A stretch of 64,000 nucleotides of DNA from G963691885 sp963691885 (GTDB lineage: Bacteria; Pseudomonadota; Alphaproteobacteria; UBA8366; Aestuariispiraceae), in the NCBI GenBank assembly GCA_963691885.1, contig OY829843.1, positions 4,402,001-4,466,000 of the forward strand. Direction: 5' to 3'. This document shows, one piece after another, positions 43,333 to 52,499 of this stretch (the first letter of the stretch is position 1; each line of letters starts with the position of its first letter). The notes under the pieces are model-generated. The model ran no database searches and was not told where the DNA came from. It worked only from the letters and a program-made list of their open reading frames with translations. Position numbers and translations under genes: made by a program.

Positions 43333-44238
43333 ATGTCGAAACTAGGAACTCACCTACGTCGCCTTGAAGCGGAAAGTATCCACATTCTGAGGGAAGTTGC
43401 CGCCGAATTTCAAAACCCAGTAATGATGTATTCCATCGGCAAAGATTCCTCGGTGATGCTTCATTTGGCAATGAAGGCCTTTGCGCCGAGTATCCCGCCG
43501 TTTCCCATGCTGCATGTTGATACGAAGTGGAAATTTCGGGAAATGATCGCGTTCAGGGATAACCTGGCGAAAGATCTGGGTATTGATCTGATTGTACACA
43601 CCAATCAGGAGGGCCTGGATCAGGGCATTGGCCCCTTCTCGCACGGATCTTCCCTGCACACCGATGTGATGAAGACCCAGGCTTTGAAGCAGGCCCTCGA
43701 CAAGTACAAATTTGACTGTGCAATTGGCGGGGCCCGACGCGATGAGGAAAAGTCTCGCGCGAAGGAACGCATTATGTCCTTTCGGACAGGGCAACACCGC
43801 TGGGACCCGAAAAACCAGCGCCCCGAACTCTGGTCTTTGTATAATTGCCGAATCAACCAGGGAGAGTCAGTCCGCGCCTTCCCGATCTCCAACTGGACCG
43901 AGTTGGACATCTGGGAATATATCCTGACTGAAGAAATCCCGATTGTACCGTTATACTTTGCGGCAAAACGCCCGGTAGTTCGTCGCGACAACCAGTGGAT
44001 CATGGTCGACGATGACCGTATGCCAATCAAAGAAAATGAACCGGTAGAAGAGAGAATGGTTCGTTTCCGAACTCTCGGTTGCTACCCCCTGACAGCTGGC
44101 ATCGAAAGCGAAGCGTCGACACTGGAAGAAATTATAGCAGAAACGCTTGTTGCGAGAACATCTGAACGTGAAGGCCGCATTATTGACCACGACCAAGCAG
44201 GTTCGATGGAGAAGAAAAAACAGGAGGGATACTTCTGA
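43333..44238 (+). CDS. cysD: Sulfate adenylyltransferase subunit 2
   Basis: ATP sulfurylase small subunit, 301 residues, which with the GTPase subunit makes adenosine 5'-phosphosulfate from sulfate and ATP. The PP-loop is YSIGKDSSVMLHLAMKAF (about 33-50). CAIGGARRDEEKSRAKERI and YFAAKRPVVRRDNQW are standard for CysD. It shares one base with cysNC (TGATG). Together with cysNC it can produce PAPS, either for cysteine synthesis or for sulfotransferases such as the one at 60.8-61.7 kb. Confidence 0.95.
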   Translation: MSKLGTHLRRLEAESIHILREVAAEFQNPVMMYSIGKDSSVMLHLAMKAFAPSIPPFPMLHVDTKWKFREMIAFRDNLAKDLGIDLIVHTNQEGLDQGIGPFSHGSSLHTDVMKTQALKQALDKYKFDCAIGGARRDEEKSRAKERIMSFRTGQHRWDPKNQRPELWSLYNCRINQGESVRAFPISNWTELDIWEYILTEEIPIVPLYFAAKRPVVRRDNQWIMVDDDRMPIKENEPVEERMVRFRTLGCYPLTAGIESEASTLEEIIAETLVARTSEREGRIIDHDQAGSMEKKKQEGYF

Positions 44239-46133
44239 TGAACAAGATATCAGACGCAGCAGAAACAATTGCTACATATCTCTCAGATGAAAACGACAAG
44301 GGTCTACTCCGCTTTATCACGTGCGGAAGTGTGGATGACGGCAAAAGCACGCTTATCGGTCGCTTGCTGTTCGACTCTAAAATGATCTTTGAAGATCAGT
44401 TTTCTGCCCTCGAAAAAGACAGCAAGAAGGTCGGGACTGTAAAGGATGGCATCGACTTCGCTCTGCTTGTTGACGGACTGCAGGCCGAGCGGGAACAGGG
44501 CATTACGATTGATGTTGCCTACCGCTTCTTCAATACTAAGCGACGCAAATTCATTGTGGCAGATACACCGGGTCACGAACAATATACAAGAAATATGGCG
44601 ACTGGCGCCTCTACGGCTGATCTTGCCATCATCCTGGTAGATGCCCGCAAAGGCCTTCTGACTCAGACAAGAAGACACAGTTTCATTGCATCGCTGCTGG
44701 GCGTGAAACACGTGATCCTGGCTGTAAACAAAATGGATCTCGTGGGATATGAGCAGCATGTCTTTGACAACATAGTCACCGCATATGCCAGCTTCTCCAA
44801 CGCACTCTCTTTTCAATCGATACATTACCTTCCGGTTTCCGCGCTGGAAGGAGATAACCTGTTCGGTCCATCAAGCGCCATGCCGTGGTATAAAGGCTCT
44901 CATCTCCTGGAACTGCTTGAGACCGTTGATATTGAATCCGACACTACAGGCGCGCCTTTTAGAATGCCGGTGCAGTGGGTAAACCGCCCCAACCTTAACT
45001 TCCGTGGTTTCAGTGGTACAATTGCGTCCGGCGTTGCGAATGTCGGCGATCCAATTCAGGCGGCGCCAGCCGGAACGGAAAGCACAATCGCGGGAATTCT
45101 CTCGCAGTCAGGTGAAGTAGAAAGCGCATCTGCTGGTGACGCTGTTACCATTTTGCTCGCGGATGCAATCGATATCAGCAGGGGCGATGTTCTCTCTAGC
45201 GCCACTAAGCCATCGGAAGTCACCGACCAATTTTCTGCGCACCTGATATGGATGGATGATCAACCGCTCTTTCCCGGACGGGCATACCTTCTGAAGATCG
45301 GAACACAAACGGTTTCAGCAACTGTGAGTGAGATCAAACACGCCATCAATGTTAACACGATGGAACAACTTGCGGCGAAAGAGCTGACGCTTAATACGGT
45401 TGCAGTTTGCAATCTTAGCCTTGATCGCGCGATTGCGTTTGATCCTTATTCTGAGAACCGCAAAACCGGATCCTTTATTCTGATTGATCGCTACAACAAT
45501 CATACAGTCGCCGCAGGGATGATTTCCTTTGGACTGCGCCGGGCGACAAATCTGGTCTGGCAAGACATCGATATCGACCGTGATGCGCGGGCCAACCTAA
45601 AAGGACAGAAACCTTGTGTCCTGTGGTTCACGGGTCTGTCCGGTTCGGGCAAATCAACTGTGGCGAACATGGTTGAGCGCCGCCTGCACGGTATGTCCAA
45701 GCACACATATATTCTGGATGGTGACAATGTGCGCCATGGACTGAACCGCGATCTTGGTTTCACGGATGCGGACCGTGTCGAAAACATTCGTCGCGTTGGT
45801 GAAACTGCGAAATTATTCGTTGATGCGGGGATTATCACGATCGTTTCCTTCATCTCGCCATTCCGCAGTGAACGTCAGATGGCCCGTGATCTGATCGAAG
45901 GTGGGTCGTTCATTGAGGTCTTTGTCGACGCCCCGCTGGAAGTCTGTGAGGCCCGCGACCCGAAAGGCCTTTATGAAAAGGCCCGCGGAGGCGCGATCAA
46001 GAATTTCACTGGCATAGATAGTCCCTACGAGGCACCGTTCTCGCCAGAAATTCATCTTCAAACGGCTGATCTTTCGCCTGTAGAGGCAGCGGAAAAAGTC
46101 TTGGAGGGGCTTAAAAATAGAGGCTTCTTTTGA
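44238..46133 (+). CDS. cysNC: Bifunctional sulfate adenylyltransferase GTPase subunit/APS kinase
   Basis: 631 residues. CysN GTPase part (about 1-430): GSVDDGKSTLIGRLL (G1), TIDVAYRFF, DTPGHEQYTRNMATGAS (G3) and NKMDL (G4), with beta-barrel domains following. APS kinase part (about 455-631): FTGLSGSGKSTVANMVE, LDGDNVRHGLNRDLGFTD and FVDAPLEVCEARDPKGLY. The fusion converts sulfate to PAPS with CysD. A hairpin follows the stop. It stands directly ahead of the exopolysaccharide region. Confidence 0.95.
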   Translation: MNKISDAAETIATYLSDENDKGLLRFITCGSVDDGKSTLIGRLLFDSKMIFEDQFSALEKDSKKVGTVKDGIDFALLVDGLQAEREQGITIDVAYRFFNTKRRKFIVADTPGHEQYTRNMATGASTADLAIILVDARKGLLTQTRRHSFIASLLGVKHVILAVNKMDLVGYEQHVFDNIVTAYASFSNALSFQSIHYLPVSALEGDNLFGPSSAMPWYKGSHLLELLETVDIESDTTGAPFRMPVQWVNRPNLNFRGFSGTIASGVANVGDPIQAAPAGTESTIAGILSQSGEVESASAGDAVTILLADAIDISRGDVLSSATKPSEVTDQFSAHLIWMDDQPLFPGRAYLLKIGTQTVSATVSEIKHAINVNTMEQLAAKELTLNTVAVCNLSLDRAIAFDPYSENRKTGSFILIDRYNNHTVAAGMISFGLRRATNLVWQDIDIDRDARANLKGQKPCVLWFTGLSGSGKSTVANMVERRLHGMSKHTYILDGDNVRHGLNRDLGFTDADRVENIRRVGETAKLFVDAGIITIVSFISPFRSERQMARDLIEGGSFIEVFVDAPLEVCEARDPKGLYEKARGGAIKNFTGIDSPYEAPFSPEIHLQTADLSPVEAAEKVLEGLKNRGFF

Positions 46134-46139
46134 AATCAA

Positions 46140-46174
46140 GGTCCGAGATAAAAATTGGCTTTCCCGGTCGGACC
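46140..46174 (+). terminator. Putative terminator behind cysNC
   Basis: GGTCCGA at 46140-46146 and TCGGACC at 46168-46174 form a perfect 7-bp stem with a 21-base loop, followed by ATTTTAATTT. The loop is long, so strength is uncertain, but it lies directly after the cysNC stop. Confidence 0.5.
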
Positions 46175-46237
46175 ATTTTAATTTAGGCACTACTTCGTAT
46201 TAACTCAAACGCGACAGCACTCAAAAGGTAACCTTCT

Positions 46238-47273
46238 ATCAAAAAAATTGTCCTTCTCGTCCTGATTTTGCCGCTCTTGCTTGTTGCCGGGTTCTTGGCG
46301 ATTAGTCTGGAATCCAGTCCTTAGGTCATCGGCGGGCGTGAGATTGCGGCTGCTGATGCCAAACGGGCGAGGGAAATTTTCAGGGAATTCCGTTCATTAA
46401 CGGAAGTCGAAGCAGGGCCCCGGCAGCTTGTCCTGACTGCTTCGGATGTAACCAGCGCCTTGCTGTTTGCCACAAGAGTGGTTCCAAGCACGCACAGCGA
46501 CGTAAGCATTTTTCAAGATCAAATGATCGTCCAACTTTCCATTGGTCTACCGACTGGACGGTGGCTCAATGTATCTTCAGCAATCAATGCTTCTCCAGAC
46601 GGGTTAGATCTGGGCTTTTTTGAGTTTGGGCGACTGACACTTCCCCCTCAGATGGTAATGGATACGACTGAAGGTCTGCTAAACCTCGTTCTTGGCGATG
46701 GGCTTGGAACCGTTGCGTTTCAGAGTGTTGATCGCATCGAAATTAGCGAAAAGGCATTTATCGCAACCGTCGAAATGAGCGAGGCTGAGCGCAAAGCTCT
46801 CGCAGCATCCGCCAAAGGAAAGGTTCGGTCTTTGACAGGTGCCAGCAGCGCCGAAGAGGTCCGTGCCTATTGGAACCGGTTGAGAAAGGCAGAACAAACG
46901 GGAAGTCTCAAAGAGGCTAGCTCCCTCGTTGACTATCTGCGTTTCACAGTCGCAGATGCCGCTGACCAGTCCGGCACTCGCGAAAACCCAGAACAACAAA
47001 TCGGGTCTGCCATCATCGCACTCTCTATCTATTGCGGGTCCCGAAAACTGCAGGCTTTGGTGGGAGATGTTGTAGGTAAAGAAGATGGTCTGGAGGCCGA
47101 CAACTGCCGTGGAGTAAGATTGGCCGACCGGGTCGACTTGATGAAACACTTTATCATTTCCGCTGCGTTGCAGGTTGCGTCGGACGCCGGCGCTGCGTTT
47201 GCAATCGGTGAATTCAAGGAGCTTCTTGATGCGAATAAAGGTGGCAGCGGCTTTAGTTTCGACGACATCGCAG
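46238..47273 (+). pseudogene. N-terminal part of a disrupted EPS-locus gene of unknown function
   Basis: A reading frame that once coded for a membrane-anchored or exported protein. It opens with KKIVLLVLILPLLLVAGFLA, a signal or anchor segment, but there is no ATG or GTG: AAAAGG at 46223-46228 is followed at normal distance by ATC (46238), as if ATG had mutated. An in-frame TAG stands at 46322. Beyond it the frame is open for over 300 codons, with regular alphaproteobacterial sequence (LADRVDLMKHFIISAALQV, GGSGFSFDDIA), until an IS element interrupts it. Function unknown; I recall similar uncharacterised proteins in Proteobacteria. Confidence 0.82.
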
Positions 47274-48592
47274 GAGACTATCCAGAATTCTGTGCCCTGG
47301 CGAGGTAGCTCTAAAGATGAGGAGACCCACGTATGAGCATCGACAAAGACCTTTTGGACCAGTTGATGGAAGGGCGGAAGCCCGGTGATCTTTTTGGCAA
47401 GGACAGCATTTTGCAGGAGTTGACCAAGGCACTGGCAGAACGCGCTTTGAACACCGAACTGGACGCGCACCTGACCGAGGAGCGCGCCGATCCACCGCTG
47501 GCGGGTCAGAACAAGCCGCCGAACCGGCGCAACGGCAGCAGCCCGAAGACGGTGACCACAGACAGCGGCAAGGTCGTTCTGGACATTCCCCGCGACCGGA
47601 ACGGTAGCTTTGATCCGCTGCTGATCGCCAAGTATCAACGCCGTTTTCCAGAGTTCGACACCAAGATCATCAGCATGTACGCCCGCGGCATGACGACCCG
47701 GGAAATCCAGGGCCACATCGAGGAGATCTACGGCATCGAGGCATCGCCGAGCCTGATCTCGGCGATTACCGATGCGGTTATGGAGGAAGTCACCGCCTGG
47801 CAGAACCGACCGCTGGAGCCCTGCTATCCGGTGGTGTTCATGGACACGATCCGGGTTAATATCCGCAGTGATGGCGCGGTCTCGAACAAGGCGGTATTCG
47901 TAGCCCTGGCGATCCTGCCAGATGGCACGCGCGACGTTCTGGGCCTGTGGTTCCAGGCCAATGAAGGGGCCAAGTTCTGGGCGAAGGTCCTGAACGACCT
48001 GCGCAATCGGGGCGTTCAGGACATCCTGATCGCCGTCGTGGACGGCCTCAAGGGCTTTCCTCAGGCCATCGAGGCGGCCTTCCCACAGGCCCAAATCCAG
48101 ACCTGCATCGTCCACCTGTTGCGCCACTCCATGAGCTTCGCCAGCTACAAGGACCGCAAGGCAGTGGCAGCGGCACTTAAGGCCGTCTACACCGCCGTGG
48201 ACGCCGATGCGGCAGAAACAGCGCTTGCTGAGTTCGAAAAAAGCGATCTGGCCGCGAAATACCCTGCGATTGCGCCGAGCTGGCGGCGGGCCTGGAACGA
48301 GGTCATTCCGTTCCTCAACTACCCGCCCGAGGTGCGCAGGCTGATTTACACCACGAATGCGATTGAGGCGCTGAACTCGAAAATCCGCCGTGCTGTCCGG
48401 ACACGGGGCCACTTCCCGAGCGATGACGCCGCCGCAAAATTGATATATCTCGCGCTGAATGCTACCTCTCAGGAGTGGAAGCGATCAGTCCGCGAATGGC
48501 ACGCTGTCAAAAGCCAGTTCGCAATCATGTTCGAAGACCGCTTCCCGATGGCGTAATCAAAGCGTCAGGGCACAGAATTCTGGGTAGCCTCC
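47274..48592. mobile_element. IS256-family insertion sequence
   Basis: About 1.32 kb. The ends are inverted repeats of roughly 27 bp that read inward GAGACTATCCAGAATTCTGT on the left and GAGGCTACCCAGAATTCTGT on the right, both continuing GCCCTG. A 7-bp direct repeat ATCGCAG flanks it (47267-47273 and 48593-48599), close to the 8-9 bp usual for the family; the exact edge is uncertain by one or two bases. It encodes one transposase. Removing the element and one repeat copy restores the host reading frame. Confidence 0.9.
47333..48556 (+). CDS. IS256-family (mutator-type) transposase
   Basis: 407 residues, full length for the family and apparently intact. The DDE catalytic residues fall in PVVFMDTIRVNI (first Asp), IAVVDGLKGF (second Asp) and WRRAWNEVIPFL (Glu). 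The signature LIYTTNAIEALNSKIRRAVR is present near the end. A GAGGAG-type ribosome site precedes the ATG. Sampled G+C is high (65% over 47521-47580) compared with the flanking genes (45% over 49021-49080), so it came from another background or another replicon. Confidence 0.95.
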   Translation: MSIDKDLLDQLMEGRKPGDLFGKDSILQELTKALAERALNTELDAHLTEERADPPLAGQNKPPNRRNGSSPKTVTTDSGKVVLDIPRDRNGSFDPLLIAKYQRRFPEFDTKIISMYARGMTTREIQGHIEEIYGIEASPSLISAITDAVMEEVTAWQNRPLEPCYPVVFMDTIRVNIRSDGAVSNKAVFVALAILPDGTRDVLGLWFQANEGAKFWAKVLNDLRNRGVQDILIAVVDGLKGFPQAIEAAFPQAQIQTCIVHLLRHSMSFASYKDRKAVAAALKAVYTAVDADAAETALAEFEKSDLAAKYPAIAPSWRRAWNEVIPFLNYPPEVRRLIYTTNAIEALNSKIRRAVRTRGHFPSDDAAAKLIYLALNATSQEWKRSVREWHAVKSQFAIMFEDRFPMA

Positions 48593-48907
48593 ATCGCAGC
48601 CGATAAAGCCGGCATTGTCTTCGCCAAAACCCTGGGTCAAATGAGCCCAACTGCTTTGCGCGATGCGGCGACCCGCTTAACACAAGAGTCTGATATCTTG
48701 CCGCCCATAGCGGATTTACCGTCTCAACTGCCCGAGCAAGAGTTCAAGCGCCTTTTCGGTCATGTAGATAGTGCAGAATACAAAAATATTCTAACAAAAA
48801 TAGATAATAGAATTAGTGCGTTAGACTTTTATAGATACAACCCTATTTGTCATTGCTATTCATTGCGCACCTTCGTTACTGTCAATTTCCAACTGGATCT
48901 AATATGA
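48593..48907 (+). pseudogene. C-terminal part of the IS-disrupted gene
   Basis: Continues the frame of the pseudogene at 46238-47273: after the duplicated ATCGCAG the codons read on as ADKAGIVFAKTLGQMSPTAL and remain open to a stop at 48905-48907. Without the insertion the joined protein would be about 430 residues from the opening hydrophobic segment. The last residues (CHCYSLRTF onward) look unlike the rest and may lie past an original stop lost by mutation. Confidence 0.75.
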
Positions 48908-48942
48908 GGCTAAACCTCATTGCGTGGGTCGAGAGTTTTTGA

Positions 48943-50076
48943 ATGCGCATCGTAATTGTTACAGAATCCAGCGTTTGGGATGTTAACAACTGGGCCGGGA
49001 TTCCGTATTTTATCGCCAAAACTCTCAAGAAGAGCGGGCATGAAGTTATCAATGTGACAACGGAAAGGTTTTCGGTACTCAACTTCGTTGCCAAGCAGTT
49101 CCAAGATTTTGCCCAGTTGCTGGGGTTCAGCATAAACCCACAGCGAACCAAATTTTATCTTTCGAGGATATCCCGACACATCAATCAAAAGGTCCAGGAT
49201 GCTGAACCTGATCTAATACTTGGAATTGTTGCCTCTGGGCCGTTGTCCGTCATAGATCATTCAGCCCCTATCATCCACGTTTCCGACGCCACCTATGCTT
49301 TGATGGTTAACTACTATCCTCAATTCAGCAACATACCCAAATTGATGTTTAAGCAGGGTCATCAGATAGAACAAAGAGTGTTAGACAACGCGTCTTTGGC
49401 CGTCGTCTCCTCTACATGGGCCGCCCGTTCGGTCGAACAGGACTACGGTATCGATCCCAAGAAGATCATTACACTTCCGTTTGGGCCCAACGTAACGCTG
49501 CCGCCAAACCAAGATCGAGATTTCTCCGAACATAATCGCTGCAACATATTGTTTGTCGGAAAGAATTGGGACCGTAAGGGCGGGTCTACAGCGCTGAAAA
49601 CACTGGAATTGCTCAATAAGGAGAGCAACGAGCAGTATCATCTATTCATTATCGGCTGCAAACCACCATCGGGAACCAAAATACCAATAAACTGCACCAT
49701 CCATCCTTACATCGACAAGAGTGTCAAGGAGGAAAGAAATTTATACGACAAGATCCTGAATGAAGCCTCCGTTTTTTTGCTACCAACCAAAGCTGAATGT
49801 TATGGAATTGTATTTGTCGAGGCTGCTGCCTACGGGCTACCGGTCGTAGCGCCCGATACAGGTGGCATCTCAAGTGCCGTAGATCACATGAAAACGGGCT
49901 TCCTCGTCCCTGAGGGCAGCCCCCCCGAGGCGTTTGCGCACGAAATCTCGAAGCTGTGGAAAGACAAACCCATGCTTCAAAATCTCTCGGATAACGCTCG
50001 TAAAAAGGTTGAAACTGAGTTGAATTGGGACAACTGGGTGGACGGATTGATGAAAGAAAGTAAGGCCTTAAAATAG
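48943..50076 (+). CDS. Glycosyltransferase family 4-type (GT-B)
   Basis: 377 residues. N-terminal half with VTESSVWDVNNWAGIPYFIA; C-terminal half with NILFVGKNWDRKGGSTALKT, FLLPTKAECYGIVFVEAAAY and GLPVVAPDTGGISSAV, the E-x7-E and Gly-loop motifs of GT4 enzymes that bind the sugar nucleotide. It probably adds a sugar to the exopolysaccharide repeat unit on the cytoplasmic side. Stands 35 bases after the broken gene. Sugar not predictable. Confidence 0.88.
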   Translation: MRIVIVTESSVWDVNNWAGIPYFIAKTLKKSGHEVINVTTERFSVLNFVAKQFQDFAQLLGFSINPQRTKFYLSRISRHINQKVQDAEPDLILGIVASGPLSVIDHSAPIIHVSDATYALMVNYYPQFSNIPKLMFKQGHQIEQRVLDNASLAVVSSTWAARSVEQDYGIDPKKIITLPFGPNVTLPPNQDRDFSEHNRCNILFVGKNWDRKGGSTALKTLELLNKESNEQYHLFIIGCKPPSGTKIPINCTIHPYIDKSVKEERNLYDKILNEASVFLLPTKAECYGIVFVEAAAYGLPVVAPDTGGISSAVDHMKTGFLVPEGSPPEAFAHEISKLWKDKPMLQNLSDNARKKVETELNWDNWVDGLMKESKALK

Positions 50077-50157
50077 GTTCAAGGCATTTCTCAGAGCCTA
50101 TCAACGCTGTTAAACTGATTTGCCAGAAGTCACTCGAATGGCGGTATTAGAGTTACG

Positions 50158-51186
50158 ATGATTGGTCTAAAACAACGTGCAGAATTTAGCCTGATTAAGT
50201 TCCTGAAAACCGTCAATGGATTAAGGCGTGGTGTTTCTGACCAGCCGATTCAGAGCATTGGAATCGTCAGCCAAAAACTGACGGGCGGTTTGGGCCAGGA
50301 TTGCGAGATCCTGAAACATCTTTTGAAAGGTGAAGGATTGACCGTCACCCACCACCTCGCCTCAACGCGGTCTTGGCAACAAACGGTCATGGGGAGGCAG
50401 GTCGCAGATCTTATCATTCATATAGAATATATTCACCGTCGATGGGTGAACTCCGCACCGAAGAACATACTTGTCCCGAACCAGGAATGGATCCTGGGTC
50501 GCAACCGTATTTTATTTCCCTTGATGGACCGTATAGCCTGCAAAACCCGTCACGCGGTCGAACTCTTTGAAGGTTGCGGATCTGAAGTTCAGTTCATGGG
50601 TTTTCGAACCGAGAGTCGAAACATTGAAGGTTCAGAAAGAGATCCCGCGCAATACCTGCATATCGCGGGCTTGAGCCCGTTAAAAGGAACAGAATGCCTG
50701 TTGGAGGTATGGGCTCGACACCCGGAATGGCCAAAGCTGACGGTTGTCACACGGTTGCCGGTAAGTTCAGACGCAAAGTCCGCGACAAACATTGAAATTA
50801 TCGATCAACACCTTCCCCAGTCGGATTTGAAAACACTGCAGAATTTGAGTGCGACCCACATCTGCACATCACTATCCGAAGGATTTGGACATTACATTCT
50901 TGAGGCACTCTCGACAGGCGCACTGGTGCTGACAACCGATGCTCCTCCGATGAATGAGTTAATCACGGATGGCTCTGGAATCCGCGTTTCTTTTCAAAAC
51001 TCTGCACCACGGATGCAGGGCTACGATTTCTTTGTCGACCCAACAGACCTTGAACGGAAAATCCAGGTTGCAATTGATCTAAGTTCAAGCGAACGCGATT
51101 CTTATTCATCTGCTGCAAAGGCCCGATACACGGAAATTTGCGATGAGTTTGAATGCAACTGGCGGGAAGTTCTCTTGTCATTCTGA
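50158..51186 (+). CDS. Glycosyltransferase, GT-B fold
   Basis: 342 residues. The N-terminal half is divergent (SIGIVSQKLTGGLGQDCEIL). The C-terminal half has LHIAGLSPLKGTECLLEVWA, THICTSLSEGFGHYILEALS and TGALVLTTDAPPMNELI, the donor-site motifs of GT4-like transferases. It follows the other glycosyltransferase by about 80 bases on the same strand and probably acts in the same polysaccharide pathway. Donor and acceptor unknown. Confidence 0.82.
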   Translation: MIGLKQRAEFSLIKFLKTVNGLRRGVSDQPIQSIGIVSQKLTGGLGQDCEILKHLLKGEGLTVTHHLASTRSWQQTVMGRQVADLIIHIEYIHRRWVNSAPKNILVPNQEWILGRNRILFPLMDRIACKTRHAVELFEGCGSEVQFMGFRTESRNIEGSERDPAQYLHIAGLSPLKGTECLLEVWARHPEWPKLTVVTRLPVSSDAKSATNIEIIDQHLPQSDLKTLQNLSATHICTSLSEGFGHYILEALSTGALVLTTDAPPMNELITDGSGIRVSFQNSAPRMQGYDFFVDPTDLERKIQVAIDLSSSERDSYSSAAKARYTEICDEFECNWREVLLSF

Positions 51187-51502
51187 CCCTGGCCGCCTTC
51201 TCAAAAACAATGAATAGACGGCTATGAACGCTCATGAACCGTCAAAAAGCTGCGGCATGGGCACCGATGAACCTAACGCTCTGCACTCTATGATTTTCTT
51301 CGGCTTTCGACAGTCGAAAAGAAACGACATTCTTTAAATGATCATTCGTTGGATTCTCGTTCGCTTCAATTTTCCTGTTAACAATGGTTCATTTTATGAA
51401 CAAAACACAGCTGATTTGCGAAATTAATACCGCTGTTAACCTGGCAGAATCGCGTCACCCGCCAAACCAAAGTAATTTGCTAATGGTAAAGCCACTAAAT
51501 TG
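51187..51502. other. Intergenic region before the PEP-CTERM-like gene, with a small palindrome
   Basis: About 316 bp without a gene. It holds GTTCATTTTATGAAC at 51387-51401, a 6-bp perfect inverted repeat with 3-base centre, about 100 bp before the PEP-CTERM-like gene; it may be an operator. No sigma-54 -24/-12 element was found, though such promoters are common for PEP-CTERM genes elsewhere. Confidence 0.4.
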
Positions 51503-52267
51503 ATGAAGACAATGAGAACCACAGCTGTCGTTTTGTTGATGTTTGTTTTTGGAATGACCGCCGGGCCGTTGAAACCGCTCGCGGCCCCCATCGTCTATCA
51601 TTTCAGCGCAACTGGCGAAAGCATCGAAGGCGTTACATTGGATACAGCTTCCAGCAGGCTAGCCAACCTCGATAGTATAACGGGTTTCTTTTCTTTCGAC
51701 CCGACAACCCTGATCGATCAAATCATTTCAGACATTGAATCTCGCACTGGAACTGCTGAGATCGCGGGAACAACATCTATAGGTTCAGCAGGGTTGTCCG
51801 TTGATCAAGAAGCTGGTCTGTCACAAGTGCCCCAGAACTTTGCCATCGGGTACCAATTCGATTTTGGAACCGGCTCATTCTCATTTAACACAGCCGCATT
51901 CAGTGGGTTCTCGTTCTCATCGTCCGGACAAGGGGCAGGAACAACGGGTGCATTAACCGCAAGTCTGTCTTTCGACACTCTGTTTTTTCCAGCCGACAAT
52001 GGTGAAAATCCGCTTCTGCCGTTGACCAGTGAAGAAATAGAGCTGGCCCTTCTTGACGGTTTGACATCACTGGATCTGACCGATGACGAAGTCTTCGATC
52101 TCTCTATCTCCACGCTTGATGAAGACACAAACACGGTCACCCGCGACTTCACCATCGACAGCGCTTCTGTGGCACCTGTTCCGATCCCTGCCACCCTGCC
52201 CTTCCTCGTTGTAGGTGCTTTCGCCCTCGCCGCTGTGCGCGGTTTCAGATCAAAAAACCAGAGCTGA
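51503..52267 (+). CDS. PEP-CTERM/VPLPA-type exported protein
   Basis: 254 residues. Signal peptide RTTAVVLLMFVFGMTAG (about 5-21), an extracellular region rich in Ser, Thr and Asp, and a C-terminal sorting signal: VPIPATLPFLVVGAFALAAV followed by RGFRSKNQS, that is a proline motif, one membrane helix and a basic tail. This tripartite tail is recognised by exosortases, which cleave and anchor the protein. Target of the exosortase system whose accessory genes lie at 53.9-64 kb (inference). The ATG at 51503 is used. Confidence 0.82.
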   Translation: MKTMRTTAVVLLMFVFGMTAGPLKPLAAPIVYHFSATGESIEGVTLDTASSRLANLDSITGFFSFDPTTLIDQIISDIESRTGTAEIAGTTSIGSAGLSVDQEAGLSQVPQNFAIGYQFDFGTGSFSFNTAAFSGFSFSSSGQGAGTTGALTASLSFDTLFFPADNGENPLLPLTSEEIELALLDGLTSLDLTDDEVFDLSISTLDEDTNTVTRDFTIDSASVAPVPIPATLPFLVVGAFALAAVRGFRSKNQS

Positions 52268-52499
52268 GCTGTTAAAAGCGACCTCCCTGCGTCCCATCTG
52301 CGAATATGTATAAATTGGGGCGATTTAGTGGGCGGACAACCCAATCCTGCGAAACCAGCACAGCGGAATTGTTTCATTTAGGGAAGCCACCGAAATACCG
52401 GTTGCAGTAGATTGCATAATCTCTCATCGCGTGATCCAATATGCGCATTATACGACCCTCTCACCAACTCACCCACGATAAACGCTGAGGATTAAAGCG

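Noticed and set aside
46679..48412. A 577-codon open frame on the reverse strand across the IS element
   Set aside because: It runs antisense through the transposase and the broken gene, has no recognisable motif, and comes from the GC-rich codon pattern of the transposase.
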